Positions 19,536-29,055 of a DNA stretch of 36,019 nt are shown here, in pieces; the stretch's first letter is position 1; each line of letters begins with the position of its first letter. Under the pieces are notes generated by a model. That model made no database searches, was not told the origin of the DNA, and saw only the letters and a program-made list of their open reading frames with translations. The stretch comes from Bacilli bacterium (GTDB taxonomy: Bacteria; Bacillota_I; Bacilli_A; RF39; UBA660). The stretch spans positions 1 to 36,019 of the forward strand of contig JAEDGC010000014.1 of NCBI GenBank assembly GCA_016297695.1, given 5' to 3'. The position numbers and the translations under genes were made by a program.

Positions 19536-22500
19536 TCACCATCCTATATTTCCATTTTGAAGTATTTTATATCCTGCTGAAATTAGTATTTTTTGTTTTT
19601 CTGGTATTGATAATTTTAAACTATTAACATAATCAAATACTGTTTTTCTAGCTATATCTTTATCATATCCTGTAAAATCCCCTTTTGTTATTGTATACCC
19701 CTCTAAATAAGCAACTAATAATTTTTGTTCTTTTGATAATCCATTAGTAGAATTTATCTCCGATAATACCTTTTTCTTTTTACTACCAGATATAGATTTA
19801 CCATTTGAATCTATGTTATTTTTAATATCTGATATTCTTGATTTTATATCTATATATGACTTTAATGATATATTTGAATTTGTTAATGAATTTAACTTAT
19901 CATCATTTATATATCCATTTTTATTATAAAGATATCCAATCTGTTCATCATTTAAATTACTATTAATTAAATAATATTCTATTGATTGTTTTTTTGTCGT
20001 TGAGTTTGTTTTATCGATACTATTATTAAATTTAGTAAGTTCTTTAGCAGTAAAATTGTAATTTTCAATTGCATCTTTAAATTTTTTCTTATTATCACTA
20101 CTCAAGCTAAAATAGTATTTGTATGAGTCTTTATCGTTATTTAAAATCTTTAGTGAGTTAATTGTTTCTTTATTTTCACTATTAGACAATTCGCTCAACA
20201 AATAATTTTTCTCTTTTGTCGAATAATTTTTATTAGTAATAATTTCATATGCTTTTTTGCCTGTTGCACTTCCACTTACAGTTTTACCATTATCATCTGT
20301 ATCAGCTTTTATTTGTTTAATAGATTTTAAGTCTTGTCTATATTGCCAAAATTTAGTGATTGGTACATTTAGCTTTTTATATGCTTCCGTTTGCTTTTCT
20401 GTTAATGGCTTTTCACCACTATCAAAGTATTCTCTAGCTTCTTTACTAGCATATTGTCCAAATATAGCTGCTTGAGTTTTACTTAAAATATCCTCTTTTA
20501 CTGGAAATCTTAATTGTCCTGATGTTGTATAACTACCTTTTACTTTTTTATCACTCGAATACATCGATAATCCCTCATATGTTTTCTTTAATTGTCCACC
20601 ACCTACAGGCATAACTATATACATTGTAGGTTTTGCTAATTCTTTTTTAAGATTATTAATAGCTGTTGTTCTTTTTTTACTATCATCACTAAATGAATTA
20701 ACAAAATATTCAAATGTTTTTACATCAGGAATAGCTGCATTAATAGGTAATCTACCACCACCAAGCAATCCACCAACAAACGGTAATTCTTGAGCTACAT
20801 TTTTAGCTATTTTTTCAGCCTTTTTCCCAGTTGATAAATTTTTATTAGTTGAAGTTAATATTGATTCTTCTACTATATCAACAGGTGAAAAAGCACTCTT
20901 TCTTCCTGTTAAAGATTCAGCAACTTTATTATATAGCCATGCTCCAGCGAACATTTTAAAGAATGCACCTATTAAATTTTTCATTCCTTTATCTTTTAAA
21001 TCACGTGGAACATCTTTAAACATATATCCAAATTGATTTTTAACTTCTAATTGGAATGATGTGAATAGCTTAGTAATAGGATTTTTTTCGTTGTATATAG
21101 TTGGCATTTCACCTTTACTTCTTCCTGCCATTACATCTTTAGCAAATTCATCTGCATTTTTCATTGCTTCTGTTTCATTCATACCTTTATTTATATTGTC
21201 ATAATATTTTCCTCTTACTAAAATATTAGAAGTAATACTATCTATTCCTTCAAATAAGAATGACGCTTTATCATTAAATTTATCTAATCCTGTTTTATAT
21301 AAATTTTCAGGATTATTAAGTCTATTTGTTAAGAATGTAGAGTTAGAATCAAATCCATCATTTCTTACCTGATTAGAAATAGTACTTTTAATCGCTTTTA
21401 ACATACTTTTTGTACTAATTTGAGAATAACCTTGTGTTATTGGAATAAAGTTTGTGAAAGCTGATGATACATTTAACCCTACCATGTTAGCATTTATTCT
21501 ATTTTGAATATTTGTTAACGAAGAATAAACTGTTCTATTTAATTTATGTTCCATATTTCTATCATCTATTGCTTTTTTATTTGCAAGTCCATCAGTATAT
21601 CTTCTTATTTCAGTAACAAAATTAGGCATTTGATTATTAAATTGTTCAAATATCTTTTCAATTTCAACTTGCTTTTGTTGAACATCTAAATCATCATCTT
21701 TATTAACATCATCTATTTGCTTTTTAATAGTATCAGATGAATATTGATATCTTATTTCGTTTTCTAATGCTCTTAATTTTTGAATATCTTCTGTATGATG
21801 TATCAAATCAGCAGCACCTCTTATATATGTATCAAAGCCTTTTAATGCATTATAATCAGTATAATCGCCTGTTCTTTGTTGTGAAAATGCTGCCCATGTT
21901 TTACCCGGTTTAAATATCTCTGTCATACCAGCAATATCTGTAGGTAATTGTTTCTTATTTATTTTCCATCCTAATTTTTCAGCAAATTTACCAATAACTG
22001 TTTCTGCTTTATCTGTAGTAAAGTGAGGAAAATATCCTTTTCTATATTCAATTGGTTTATATCCTTGACTAATCAATACATTATTGACTTTATTTATTAA
22101 TTCATCATACGTATTTCTAAATACTTCAACAGAATTTTTAATTTTATTATAATCTAATTTATTTTTTTCAATGAATTCATCTACTTGAGCACCAGTTAAT
22201 GTTGTTTCAGGATTGTATTTATATTCTCCATACATTTGAACTGCAATTGATTCTTTATTATTTAATTTTAATTCTTTGATTCTGTTATTATATGAATTTA
22301 CCTCTTTTTTAGCTTTTGCTTCATTTTCTGAAATAGTTTGAAAATATGTTTCATATACTTCTTTTGCTTTAGCTTTATCTGGTATTATATCGTATATATT
22401 TCTTTTCATTGTTTCAGTTTGATATGATAAACCAATTTTTTTATCATTCCACATAGCTATATCATCTATCATATTAGCTGCTAAATTCCTGTATTCAGCA

Positions 22501-25214
22501 ACTTTTACTTTTCTTGGATTATAAATAGTATTATATACAGTATTTGATATATTTTTTATATCTTTACCATCAATTAGAGATTTAAATACTTTATTGGTTA
22601 AATTATCAATTGTTTTTTCACCTAATTTATTATCTACATTCATTTTTCTTAATTCACTATTAATTGAGTCATAGGTTTTTTCACTAAATAATTCGCTTCT
22701 ATCTAATGAAGTGTAATTTGATAAAATTTCACTTATATTATTTATTTGTGAATTATAATTATCTAAATTATCATAACTTGATTCTTTAGTAGGATCTTTT
22801 GGTATAGAAATTGAAGATTTTTCTTGAACTTTAGCAGTTGGTAAAGAACCTTTAATTTTATTTAAATCTGTTTTAGTTCCTGATGATTTGTAATTATCAT
22901 TTAAATAGTTATTCCATACATTATTATTTTTATTTTGCATAGAATAATTAGTGGATGATGATGTATCACTTTGTTTGACATTTTTGTTAGATTGTGGTAT
23001 ATTATTCCCATGAAAAGGAATACCTATCGATTCAGTCGCAGTATTTACTGGTGAACTGATTAGGGTATTCCTTTTTAGATTCGTAATATCGTATAACATT
23101 TTTTTATTGCCATTTTTTGCAATATTTACTAATCCAGTATATGTATAATTTCCTACTTTAAATGTTGTTTCATAATAGTCCCATCCATCTTTTGCAAATG
23201 AGTGTCTACCATCATCAGGTTTACTATATTTATATTCAGATACAGATAGTAGATTATCTAACTCAGTAGATGCTTTCATTTTTGAACTAGCATCTATTTT
23301 TTGTAGTGATTTTTTTGGATGTGTATATTCATTAGCTGTTGTTCTAGTAATGTTTGCACTATTATCATCTATGGACAATTCTTTACCTTTAAAGTTGTCC
23401 AAAATATATTGTTTAGCAATTTTGGTTTGTTCATATAAATTTTTATTCGCAAATACATCTTGATTTGTATCTACATTAACATATTTATTACCATCTGAAT
23501 CTTGCATGATACTAAACTTTGTACTGTTTAGATTGTTATTTTGAGTTCTATATGCATTTTCCCACTTATTCTTTAAATCTTTTATAAATAAGCTTTCTTT
23601 TGAATTACCAGTTATCTTGTTTGCTAACTCTATTATTTTATTATATATTCTTTTAAATACATTTGGTTTTTCCATTGATAAATTATTTATAAACTCTTGG
23701 TTGCCAAATAATTGACCTGAAATATCTGCTAGAACTTCACTAGATACATCATTTGTTCCATATGTTTGTTTTAAACTTTCTAATGCTTCATTGAAATCAG
23801 AATGTTTACTAGCATAATCCATTACTAACTCTTTAATTTCAGACGTTTCAATAGCATGAGTTACTTCATGCATTAGTATAAATTCACCTGCACTATTTGA
23901 ATTAGGATTTACTCTTATTTCAATTTCCCCATTTGGTAAAGTACTAATTTTTCCATTAACAGTAGTTCCATTATTAGTAATTGAATTATCAAATATAATA
24001 TTATAGTTTTTATCAGAAATAATTTTTTCGTAAGTATTAATTAAATTTTTAGTTTCTGAACTATTATTAAAATAGTTACTAGCACTTTTTCTTAAGTTAT
24101 CTATTTTAGAATTATCACTTTGTTCATATTGATAAAAATTTTGGTTATTAGATAAATTATTATCAATTGGTTGTGATACATTGTTATTAAAATTATTTTT
24201 ATTTCTATTTTTTATATTAGAACCTATATTAAGTACACCATCTGCGCCTTGCATAACGCCTGATACCAATGCACCACCTAAAAAATCATTTAAAAGACTA
24301 TTAAATGTATTAGGTTCAATATCATTTTTTTCTTTATAAACACGTTGGATAAAAGGCTCTGCTAATGATGAAGCAACTTCTTCAAGTCCCTCTGCTGTCA
24401 TACCAATACCTAATTCAGCGACCTTTTGTCCTAATTTGCTTTTAATCATTCCAACAGCTTTTTCTTTTACTACATCATCCAATGCACCTTTACCAAATGC
24501 TTTACCCAAACCACCATACATAGCTTCTGAGGTAGTTTCTTTACCGGCAGATAATAATCCATATAATATAGCTTCATTATCATCAGCACCCTCGTTTTTT
24601 GCTTTAGTATATGAATTTCCTAATGTAGACATAAACATTGTTTTAGTACCACTTGCAATAGGTAATGATTTTGAACCTATTTTTAAGGCAGTATTTTTAA
24701 ACCCTAATGGATTGAGAGCCATACCAGCAACTTGTCCAACACCTTCTAAAACATTCGATACTAATCCGTCCTTTTTAATTAAACTATTCTTTTCAAATTT
24801 TTCTTCTAAAGGCTTAGATACAGTTTCAACTACTTTATCTCTTTCCATTGATTCACCAAGTTGATACAATGGATTATTTTCATAATCTCCTGCATCTTTT
24901 CCAAAGATGAATTCTCCAACTTTATTATCTACTACTGCTGAGGTCGCTTTACCTATAGTTTTTAAGACTGGAGCTCCTAAATCAGCAATACCCTCTTGTA
25001 TATTACCCCAACCTTTAGCAAGTTTAGTTGATCCCATTCCTACAGTATCTATAACAGTATCTAATATATTTTTTTTCTTTTTCTTTGTTTCAATTTTAGG
25101 CATTTTCTTTTCTTTAATATTAAAGTAAGTATTATAATCTAATGCATTATTATTTGAAATATTATTAATATTACTTTTATTATTATTAAAATAATCATCA
25201 TATTTAATAGCCAT
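19536..25214 (-). CDS. Giant polyvalent internal/ejection protein with metallopeptidase and LPD-type domains
   Basis: 1892 aa, the longest gene, in the place of the P22 gp16 / T7 gp16 ejection proteins. N-terminus Asn-rich with repeats of DYxxYFN (1-40). Residues 75-330 are glycine/alanine-rich and membrane-active looking (VLEGVGQVAGMALNPLGF). HEVTH at about 449-453 with downstream SSEVLADISGQLF forms a zinc metallopeptidase of the polyvalent-protein type. Residues about 590-720 (KASTELDNLLSVSEYKYSKP onward) resemble a polyvalent-protein-associated barnase-like or LPD3-type domain. Long helices at 860-1250. LPD38-like segment at about 1360-1440 (KLFTSFQLEVKNQFGYMFKD, then PRDLKDKGMKNLIGAFFKMF). 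C-terminus a chain of short helical repeats. It is probably packaged and injected with the DNA. Domain limits are estimates. Confidence 0.82.
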   Translation of the reverse strand: MAIKYDDYFNNNKSNINNISNNNALDYNTYFNIKEKKMPKIETKKKKKNILDTVIDTVGMGSTKLAKGWGNIQEGIADLGAPVLKTIGKATSAVVDNKVGEFIFGKDAGDYENNPLYQLGESMERDKVVETVSKPLEEKFEKNSLIKKDGLVSNVLEGVGQVAGMALNPLGFKNTALKIGSKSLPIASGTKTMFMSTLGNSYTKAKNEGADDNEAILYGLLSAGKETTSEAMYGGLGKAFGKGALDDVVKEKAVGMIKSKLGQKVAELGIGMTAEGLEEVASSLAEPFIQRVYKEKNDIEPNTFNSLLNDFLGGALVSGVMQGADGVLNIGSNIKNRNKNNFNNNVSQPIDNNLSNNQNFYQYEQSDNSKIDNLRKSASNYFNNSSETKNLINTYEKIISDKNYNIIFDNSITNNGTTVNGKISTLPNGEIEIRVNPNSNSAGEFILMHEVTHAIETSEIKELVMDYASKHSDFNEALESLKQTYGTNDVSSEVLADISGQLFGNQEFINNLSMEKPNVFKRIYNKIIELANKITGNSKESLFIKDLKNKWENAYRTQNNNLNSTKFSIMQDSDGNKYVNVDTNQDVFANKNLYEQTKIAKQYILDNFKGKELSIDDNSANITRTTANEYTHPKKSLQKIDASSKMKASTELDNLLSVSEYKYSKPDDGRHSFAKDGWDYYETTFKVGNYTYTGLVNIAKNGNKKMLYDITNLKRNTLISSPVNTATESIGIPFHGNNIPQSNKNVKQSDTSSSTNYSMQNKNNNVWNNYLNDNYKSSGTKTDLNKIKGSLPTAKVQEKSSISIPKDPTKESSYDNLDNYNSQINNISEILSNYTSLDRSELFSEKTYDSINSELRKMNVDNKLGEKTIDNLTNKVFKSLIDGKDIKNISNTVYNTIYNPRKVKVAEYRNLAANMIDDIAMWNDKKIGLSYQTETMKRNIYDIIPDKAKAKEVYETYFQTISENEAKAKKEVNSYNNRIKELKLNNKESIAVQMYGEYKYNPETTLTGAQVDEFIEKNKLDYNKIKNSVEVFRNTYDELINKVNNVLISQGYKPIEYRKGYFPHFTTDKAETVIGKFAEKLGWKINKKQLPTDIAGMTEIFKPGKTWAAFSQQRTGDYTDYNALKGFDTYIRGAADLIHHTEDIQKLRALENEIRYQYSSDTIKKQIDDVNKDDDLDVQQKQVEIEKIFEQFNNQMPNFVTEIRRYTDGLANKKAIDDRNMEHKLNRTVYSSLTNIQNRINANMVGLNVSSAFTNFIPITQGYSQISTKSMLKAIKSTISNQVRNDGFDSNSTFLTNRLNNPENLYKTGLDKFNDKASFLFEGIDSITSNILVRGKYYDNINKGMNETEAMKNADEFAKDVMAGRSKGEMPTIYNEKNPITKLFTSFQLEVKNQFGYMFKDVPRDLKDKGMKNLIGAFFKMFAGAWLYNKVAESLTGRKSAFSPVDIVEESILTSTNKNLSTGKKAEKIAKNVAQELPFVGGLLGGGRLPINAAIPDVKTFEYFVNSFSDDSKKRTTAINNLKKELAKPTMYIVMPVGGGQLKKTYEGLSMYSSDKKVKGSYTTSGQLRFPVKEDILSKTQAAIFGQYASKEAREYFDSGEKPLTEKQTEAYKKLNVPITKFWQYRQDLKSIKQIKADTDDNGKTVSGSATGKKAYEIITNKNYSTKEKNYLLSELSNSENKETINSLKILNNDKDSYKYYFSLSSDNKKKFKDAIENYNFTAKELTKFNNSIDKTNSTTKKQSIEYYLINSNLNDEQIGYLYNKNGYINDDKLNSLTNSNISLKSYIDIKSRISDIKNNIDSNGKSISGSKKKKVLSEINSTNGLSKEQKLLVAYLEGYTITKGDFTGYDKDIARKTVFDYVNSLKLSIPEKQKILISAGYKILQNGNIGW
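23013..23075. repeat. 12-bp inverted repeat at a domain boundary in the giant gene
   Basis: AAAAGGAATACC (23013-23024) and GGTATTCCTTTT (23064-23075), 39 bases apart, with a smaller CAGT/ACTG hairpin inside. It falls just after the barnase-like domain (NLKRNTLISSPVNT). Confidence 0.85.
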
Positions 25215-25226
25215 TAAATCACCTCA

Positions 25227-26279
25227 TTAACGCCCCCATTGATAAGTTACTTTATTTTTAACACTTGATTTTACTTTTGATGTTACATCTATGTAATTAT
25301 TTATAGAACCATCCCAAATATAGTATCTACCATTAGTCTTCCAAATACTTTGATTTGCTAGACTTACACCAGAAGATCCATAAGCAGTATTACCAAATAC
25401 ATCTTTCACTGTGTAACCAGATTTACTTAATTTAGATCCCCCAACGTTATTTGGCTGATATCCAGTTCCACTTGTACCATATTGAAATACACCGTATTGT
25501 GCATCGCTATTATAAGTTCCTGTATAAGGATTAGCTATGATTCCATATCCATTATTAGAGTATGATCCACTGGAACTATTATTACTTAAACTGTACCCAG
25601 AATTAGAACCAGATCCAGAACCATATACTTGATATTTTGATAATTCATATTCCTTTTGCCATTGTTCTCTTTGAAGAGCTAATTGTTGTCTTTTTAATTC
25701 TGCTTCTTCATGTATTTGTCTTAACTCTTCTTCATATCTTCTTTGATTTTCCTTACGTTCTTCTTCAGCAACATACCATTGATATGCTTCTGAATATCTG
25801 CTTTGAGCTTGTGCATCAATTTGTTGTTGTAATGTTAATCTTTTTTGTGCTTCCTCGCTAAGCGCATTATTTTTATTTGTTTCATAAGTTAAATTAGTAT
25901 CATTAATTTGGTTATCAATATCTCTTAACCCTTGATTTCTATCAGTATTTATTTTATTGACATTTTCACCATATTGAGCATATAGATCATTTAAAGTAGT
26001 TTCTCTTGTACCACTTGTGCCAATTTTATATCTACTTAAATTTTGATTTAATGCTTCTTGATTTAACATTCTTGATAAATATTCTTGTCTATTTAAACTA
26101 TCTGCATTTTCATTTACAGTTATTTTATTTTGATTTAACTTATCAATTGCTTGCTGATTAGCAGTCTGCAATGCATTTAATCTACTTTCTTCTGATTTTT
26201 TAGCTTCATCTAATAAATATTGTTGTTGTTTTCTTATTAAATCAGCTTGCGCTTGTGCATAATCACTTGCTCCTTGCAT
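25227..26279 (-). CDS. Internal virion / ejection-type protein, coiled coil, 350 aa
   Basis: I start at the ATG at 26277-26279 (AAAGGAGAG seven bases upstream) rather than the frame extension into the preceding gene. Residues 1-215 are a Gln/Asn/Ala-rich coiled coil (QGASDYAQAQADLIRKQQQY to EEERKENQRRYEEELRQIHE). A Ser/Gly-rich linker follows at 230-260. The C-terminal part is small and beta-rich (WKTNGRYYIWDGSINNYIDV). The position between the nozzle-like and giant proteins matches P22 gp7/gp20 or T7 gp14, which form the ejection conduit. No sequence proof of function. Confidence 0.7.
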   Translation of the reverse strand: MQGASDYAQAQADLIRKQQQYLLDEAKKSEESRLNALQTANQQAIDKLNQNKITVNENADSLNRQEYLSRMLNQEALNQNLSRYKIGTSGTRETTLNDLYAQYGENVNKINTDRNQGLRDIDNQINDTNLTYETNKNNALSEEAQKRLTLQQQIDAQAQSRYSEAYQWYVAEEERKENQRRYEEELRQIHEEAELKRQQLALQREQWQKEYELSKYQVYGSGSGSNSGYSLSNNSSSGSYSNNGYGIIANPYTGTYNSDAQYGVFQYGTSGTGYQPNNVGGSKLSKSGYTVKDVFGNTAYGSSGVSLANQSIWKTNGRYYIWDGSINNYIDVTSKVKSSVKNKVTYQWGR

Positions 26280-26283
26280 AATA

Positions 26284-28062
26284 TCACTCTCCTTTATATT
26301 TACCACTAAATACATATTCAATGTATAATTGTTCTAAAGTTAATCTCTTTGTACTAGTAACAAAAAATTTAATATTTAAAAATTTACGTACTTTTTCTTT
26401 TTCTAAAATTACAATTGGAAAATCACTTTCACCACTTTTTAAATCTATTACATTAGTTATTCCATCTGGTAAAATATATCCAAATGTAAATTCGCTATTA
26501 TTTTCATAAACTAATCCTAACTTTTTAATTGTTTTAGTTAAAGAATTACTATCAAAATTAAGTGTGGGAGTTTCATGATATGAATTAATTTCTAATCCAT
26601 TGTCTTGATTACCTCCAATTTTGCATATTTCTCCTTTTTCAGTTCCAAAAAAAAGCTCATTATTAAAAATGAACCATACTCTAACAGGCATGTTATTCCA
26701 AAAATACCACTCATATTGATAATCTTCTGTTTGTGAATTCTTAGCATAACTTTTGAATCTACTATCAGCTATATAAACATTATTGTTGATAGCTAAATAA
26801 TATTTACCTTTTAAACTAATTGAAACTGCATTTTCTAAATTTTTCTCATTTAGCAGTTTTCCATTTATATAATAACTTCTTAACATTGCAAATTTTTCAT
26901 CATCTGATGACACTATCGCAAATACACCTTGTTCTGTCAAAGTTAATGGATCATTAACCAAATTAGAATTAGCATATCTACCTATACAACCTACTGTTTT
27001 TACTCCTGCAGTTAATGGAAAAACCTCATCATCATTATATATTGCACTTTCTAAATAATATATTGTACTATCTGTGTCAGTTAATCTTTTCTGAATACCT
27101 AATTTACCATCATTAATTCTTATAAAATTAGTAATTTCTTCTTGTCCAGTTTGTATATAATTTATATCAGGAAAATATGTTACATCATTTGCATAACTAT
27201 ACCATACCATATTTTTATATTCTTTATTTCCAGATATAAAAATTCTATCATCATTGCCATTGTATCCAAACACAGTTGATATAGTACATTTGTTTAAAAT
27301 ATCTACATATTCAGCATTTGTTTTACAATATCTAATTTTTATATTATCTTCTTGATTTAGAGGAGTTTCACCTGGTGCAGTATTAAATGTGATTTTACCA
27401 TCTTCATAATTAACAGTATATTCATCATTTGATACAGTTATCCATCCATCTAATGTTAATCTTTCAATATATACTTCACTATTTACATCTAAATTTTTAT
27501 CATTTAATTGATAAACAGTATCATCTTTTGTTCCCTTTATTAAATTTATTCTATATTTACTTGCCATGTTTATTGGCTGATAAGATTTTCCACCACCACT
27601 AGGACTCATACCAATAGTAGTAATTGGGATAGTACCACATTCATCTAAATATCTTGCTTCATAACTAGTTCCAAATTTTCCAAAAATTATAGTCCTTTTT
27701 CCATCTAAAATTATTAAATATCCATTTATATATTGTCCAGTAGAGATAGTATCATTTAAATTACCACATACTTCAACTGATGCACTAAAATTACTATTTG
27801 TTTGATATAATTTTGTTCCACTATGTACTAAAAAATAATCACCATTATCTGTATCTATATTCCATACACCATTAATCTTATCTCCAATAGTATTTAAAAC
27901 ATTATATCCAGGTCTTGTTTCTATATAACCATTATTATTAACAACATTATATGCATTAGGACTTCTTCTTTCATCAACATTTGAACTAGTGAAATCCACA
28001 CCTTTGAAATCTCTAATTGTTAAAGGATTAGGAGCTTTAGTTGAAGGTACACTATATCTCAT
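26284..28062 (-). CDS. Tail nozzle / head-closure protein (P22 gp10-like)
   Basis: 592 aa. Begins with TIRDFKGVDFTSSNVDERRS and PNAYNVVNNNGYIETRPGYN, the hallmark start of podovirus nozzle or stabilisation proteins. It continues as repeated beta-propeller-like blades (GVWNIDTDNGDYFLVHSGTK, YYLESAIYNDDEVFPLTAGV, VFAIVSSDDEKFAMLRSYYI). It should close the tail tube below the adaptor. The ATG overlaps the stop of the adaptor gene (TAATG), giving coupled translation. Length and blade pattern fit the family. Confidence 0.82.
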   Translation of the reverse strand: MRYSVPSTKAPNPLTIRDFKGVDFTSSNVDERRSPNAYNVVNNNGYIETRPGYNVLNTIGDKINGVWNIDTDNGDYFLVHSGTKLYQTNSNFSASVEVCGNLNDTISTGQYINGYLIILDGKRTIIFGKFGTSYEARYLDECGTIPITTIGMSPSGGGKSYQPINMASKYRINLIKGTKDDTVYQLNDKNLDVNSEVYIERLTLDGWITVSNDEYTVNYEDGKITFNTAPGETPLNQEDNIKIRYCKTNAEYVDILNKCTISTVFGYNGNDDRIFISGNKEYKNMVWYSYANDVTYFPDINYIQTGQEEITNFIRINDGKLGIQKRLTDTDSTIYYLESAIYNDDEVFPLTAGVKTVGCIGRYANSNLVNDPLTLTEQGVFAIVSSDDEKFAMLRSYYINGKLLNEKNLENAVSISLKGKYYLAINNNVYIADSRFKSYAKNSQTEDYQYEWYFWNNMPVRVWFIFNNELFFGTEKGEICKIGGNQDNGLEINSYHETPTLNFDSNSLTKTIKKLGLVYENNSEFTFGYILPDGITNVIDLKSGESDFPIVILEKEKVRKFLNIKFFVTSTKRLTLEQLYIEYVFSGKYKGE

Positions 28063-28634
28063 TAAAATACTCCAAATACATCTTTAATTTGTTTTTGTTC
28101 ATCTGGATATCCATTAATTCTTTGCAATCCAACTTCAAATTCATTCATATACGTAGTAGCTAATGAATTATCATCATCTTTATATAATTCAGCTGCTAAA
28201 TATAAAGGTATTAAATTGCATAGTTCTCTTGCTATTGGAAGTTCTTCATTATACGATGTTCTTTCTTCTACATAATAATATGATTCATAATACATGGTAT
28301 ATATTTCATTTTCTTCATTATCATCAATTCTTAATATTATTTCTCCCTCTTTATGGTATGGTACTCTGTTACCTTTTGAATCAAATATATCATATACTTT
28401 TTTAAAATCATCTATGTCACTTAAGTTGAATTTATCTGTTACTTCTATACTTTGTATATATGGTTTAATATCCAATAATGTATTTAAACATTCATTTACT
28501 ACTAAATGAATTCCATCTAAATAAGTTTTATAATTTTTATCCTCTTTTAGTGTAGATAATTCTTTAATTGTTATTGGTCCTTTATTTAAATACATTTTTC
28601 TTAATGCACTTAAAATTATATCTCCATATTTCAT
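28062..28634 (-). CDS. Head-tail adaptor (P22 gp4-like)
   Basis: 190 aa from the ATG at 28632-28634 (GGGAGG seven bases upstream). Mostly helical, with YGDIILSALRKMYLNKGPIT at the start and a long acidic helix region ending LQRINGYPDEQKQIKDVFGV. This is the layout of the podovirus adaptor that sits under the portal. The helical bundle, length and the gene order portal, capsid, adaptor, nozzle support it. No catalytic lysozyme motif as in P22 gp4 is visible. Confidence 0.75.
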   Translation of the reverse strand: MKYGDIILSALRKMYLNKGPITIKELSTLKEDKNYKTYLDGIHLVVNECLNTLLDIKPYIQSIEVTDKFNLSDIDDFKKVYDIFDSKGNRVPYHKEGEIILRIDDNEENEIYTMYYESYYYVEERTSYNEELPIARELCNLIPLYLAAELYKDDDNSLATTYMNEFEVGLQRINGYPDEQKQIKDVFGVF

Positions 28635-28689
28635 TATTATTCCTCCCAACAAGTTTGATGGAGTTGCACCACCTAATACTCATAACTTG

Positions 28690-28720
28690 ATGTAAAAATG
28701 CTAGATTATTCCAGCATTTT
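28690..28720 (-). terminator. Attenuator-like hairpin after the small head protein
   Basis: Minus strand AAAATGCTGG pairs with CTAGCATTTT (one G-U) around AATAAT, followed by a T and ACATC. It overlaps the stop of the 28701-29000 gene, so it may partly end transcripts. Confidence 0.6.
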
Positions 28721-29000
28721 CTAATACTTCTTTTACTGCTCTTGGTACTTTTACTGTTTTACCTTTTTCAATAGTCCAACGATAACCGTTGATATAAACA
28801 TCTTCAGTTTTTAAATGTTTATTCATTGGGTCAACAGGTATTTTAATTTCTACCATATCTTTTTTTAATCTTTTTACAAAATCATATTCTTTTTCAACAG
28901 GTTTTGTTGATACAGTTGTTTCTGGGTCAACAGGTTTTGTTTGATTATCATTAACAATATTATTGTTGTTTTCAATTTCATTATTTTCTATTTTACTCAT
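28701..29000 (-). CDS. Small head protein, 99 aa
   Basis: Residues 1-35 are a disordered Asn/Glu-rich tail. Residues 40-99 (EYDFVKRLKKDMVEIKIPVD, then VYINGYRWTIEKGKTVKVPR and AVKEVLENAGII) form a compact domain. Small proteins with this ending (vInG..y.i..G..v.vP..V...L..aG) lie directly after the capsid gene in many phages and are thought to be capsid-associated. GGAGG precedes the ATG. Confidence 0.75.
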   Translation of the reverse strand: MSKIENNEIENNNNIVNDNQTKPVDPETTVSTKPVEKEYDFVKRLKKDMVEIKIPVDPMNKHLKTEDVYINGYRWTIEKGKTVKVPRAVKEVLENAGII

Positions 29001-29024
29001 AATTTCTTCCTCCCATTATATTAA

Positions 29025-29055
29025 AACAAGAATACCTTAAGCAGATATTCCTGTT
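29025..29055 (-). terminator. Attenuator-like hairpin at the end of the capsid gene
   Basis: AACAGGAATA and TATTCTTGTT pair with one G-U on the minus strand, then TTTAATAT. It overlaps the last codons of the capsid gene and would limit expression of downstream genes relative to capsid. Confidence 0.55.
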
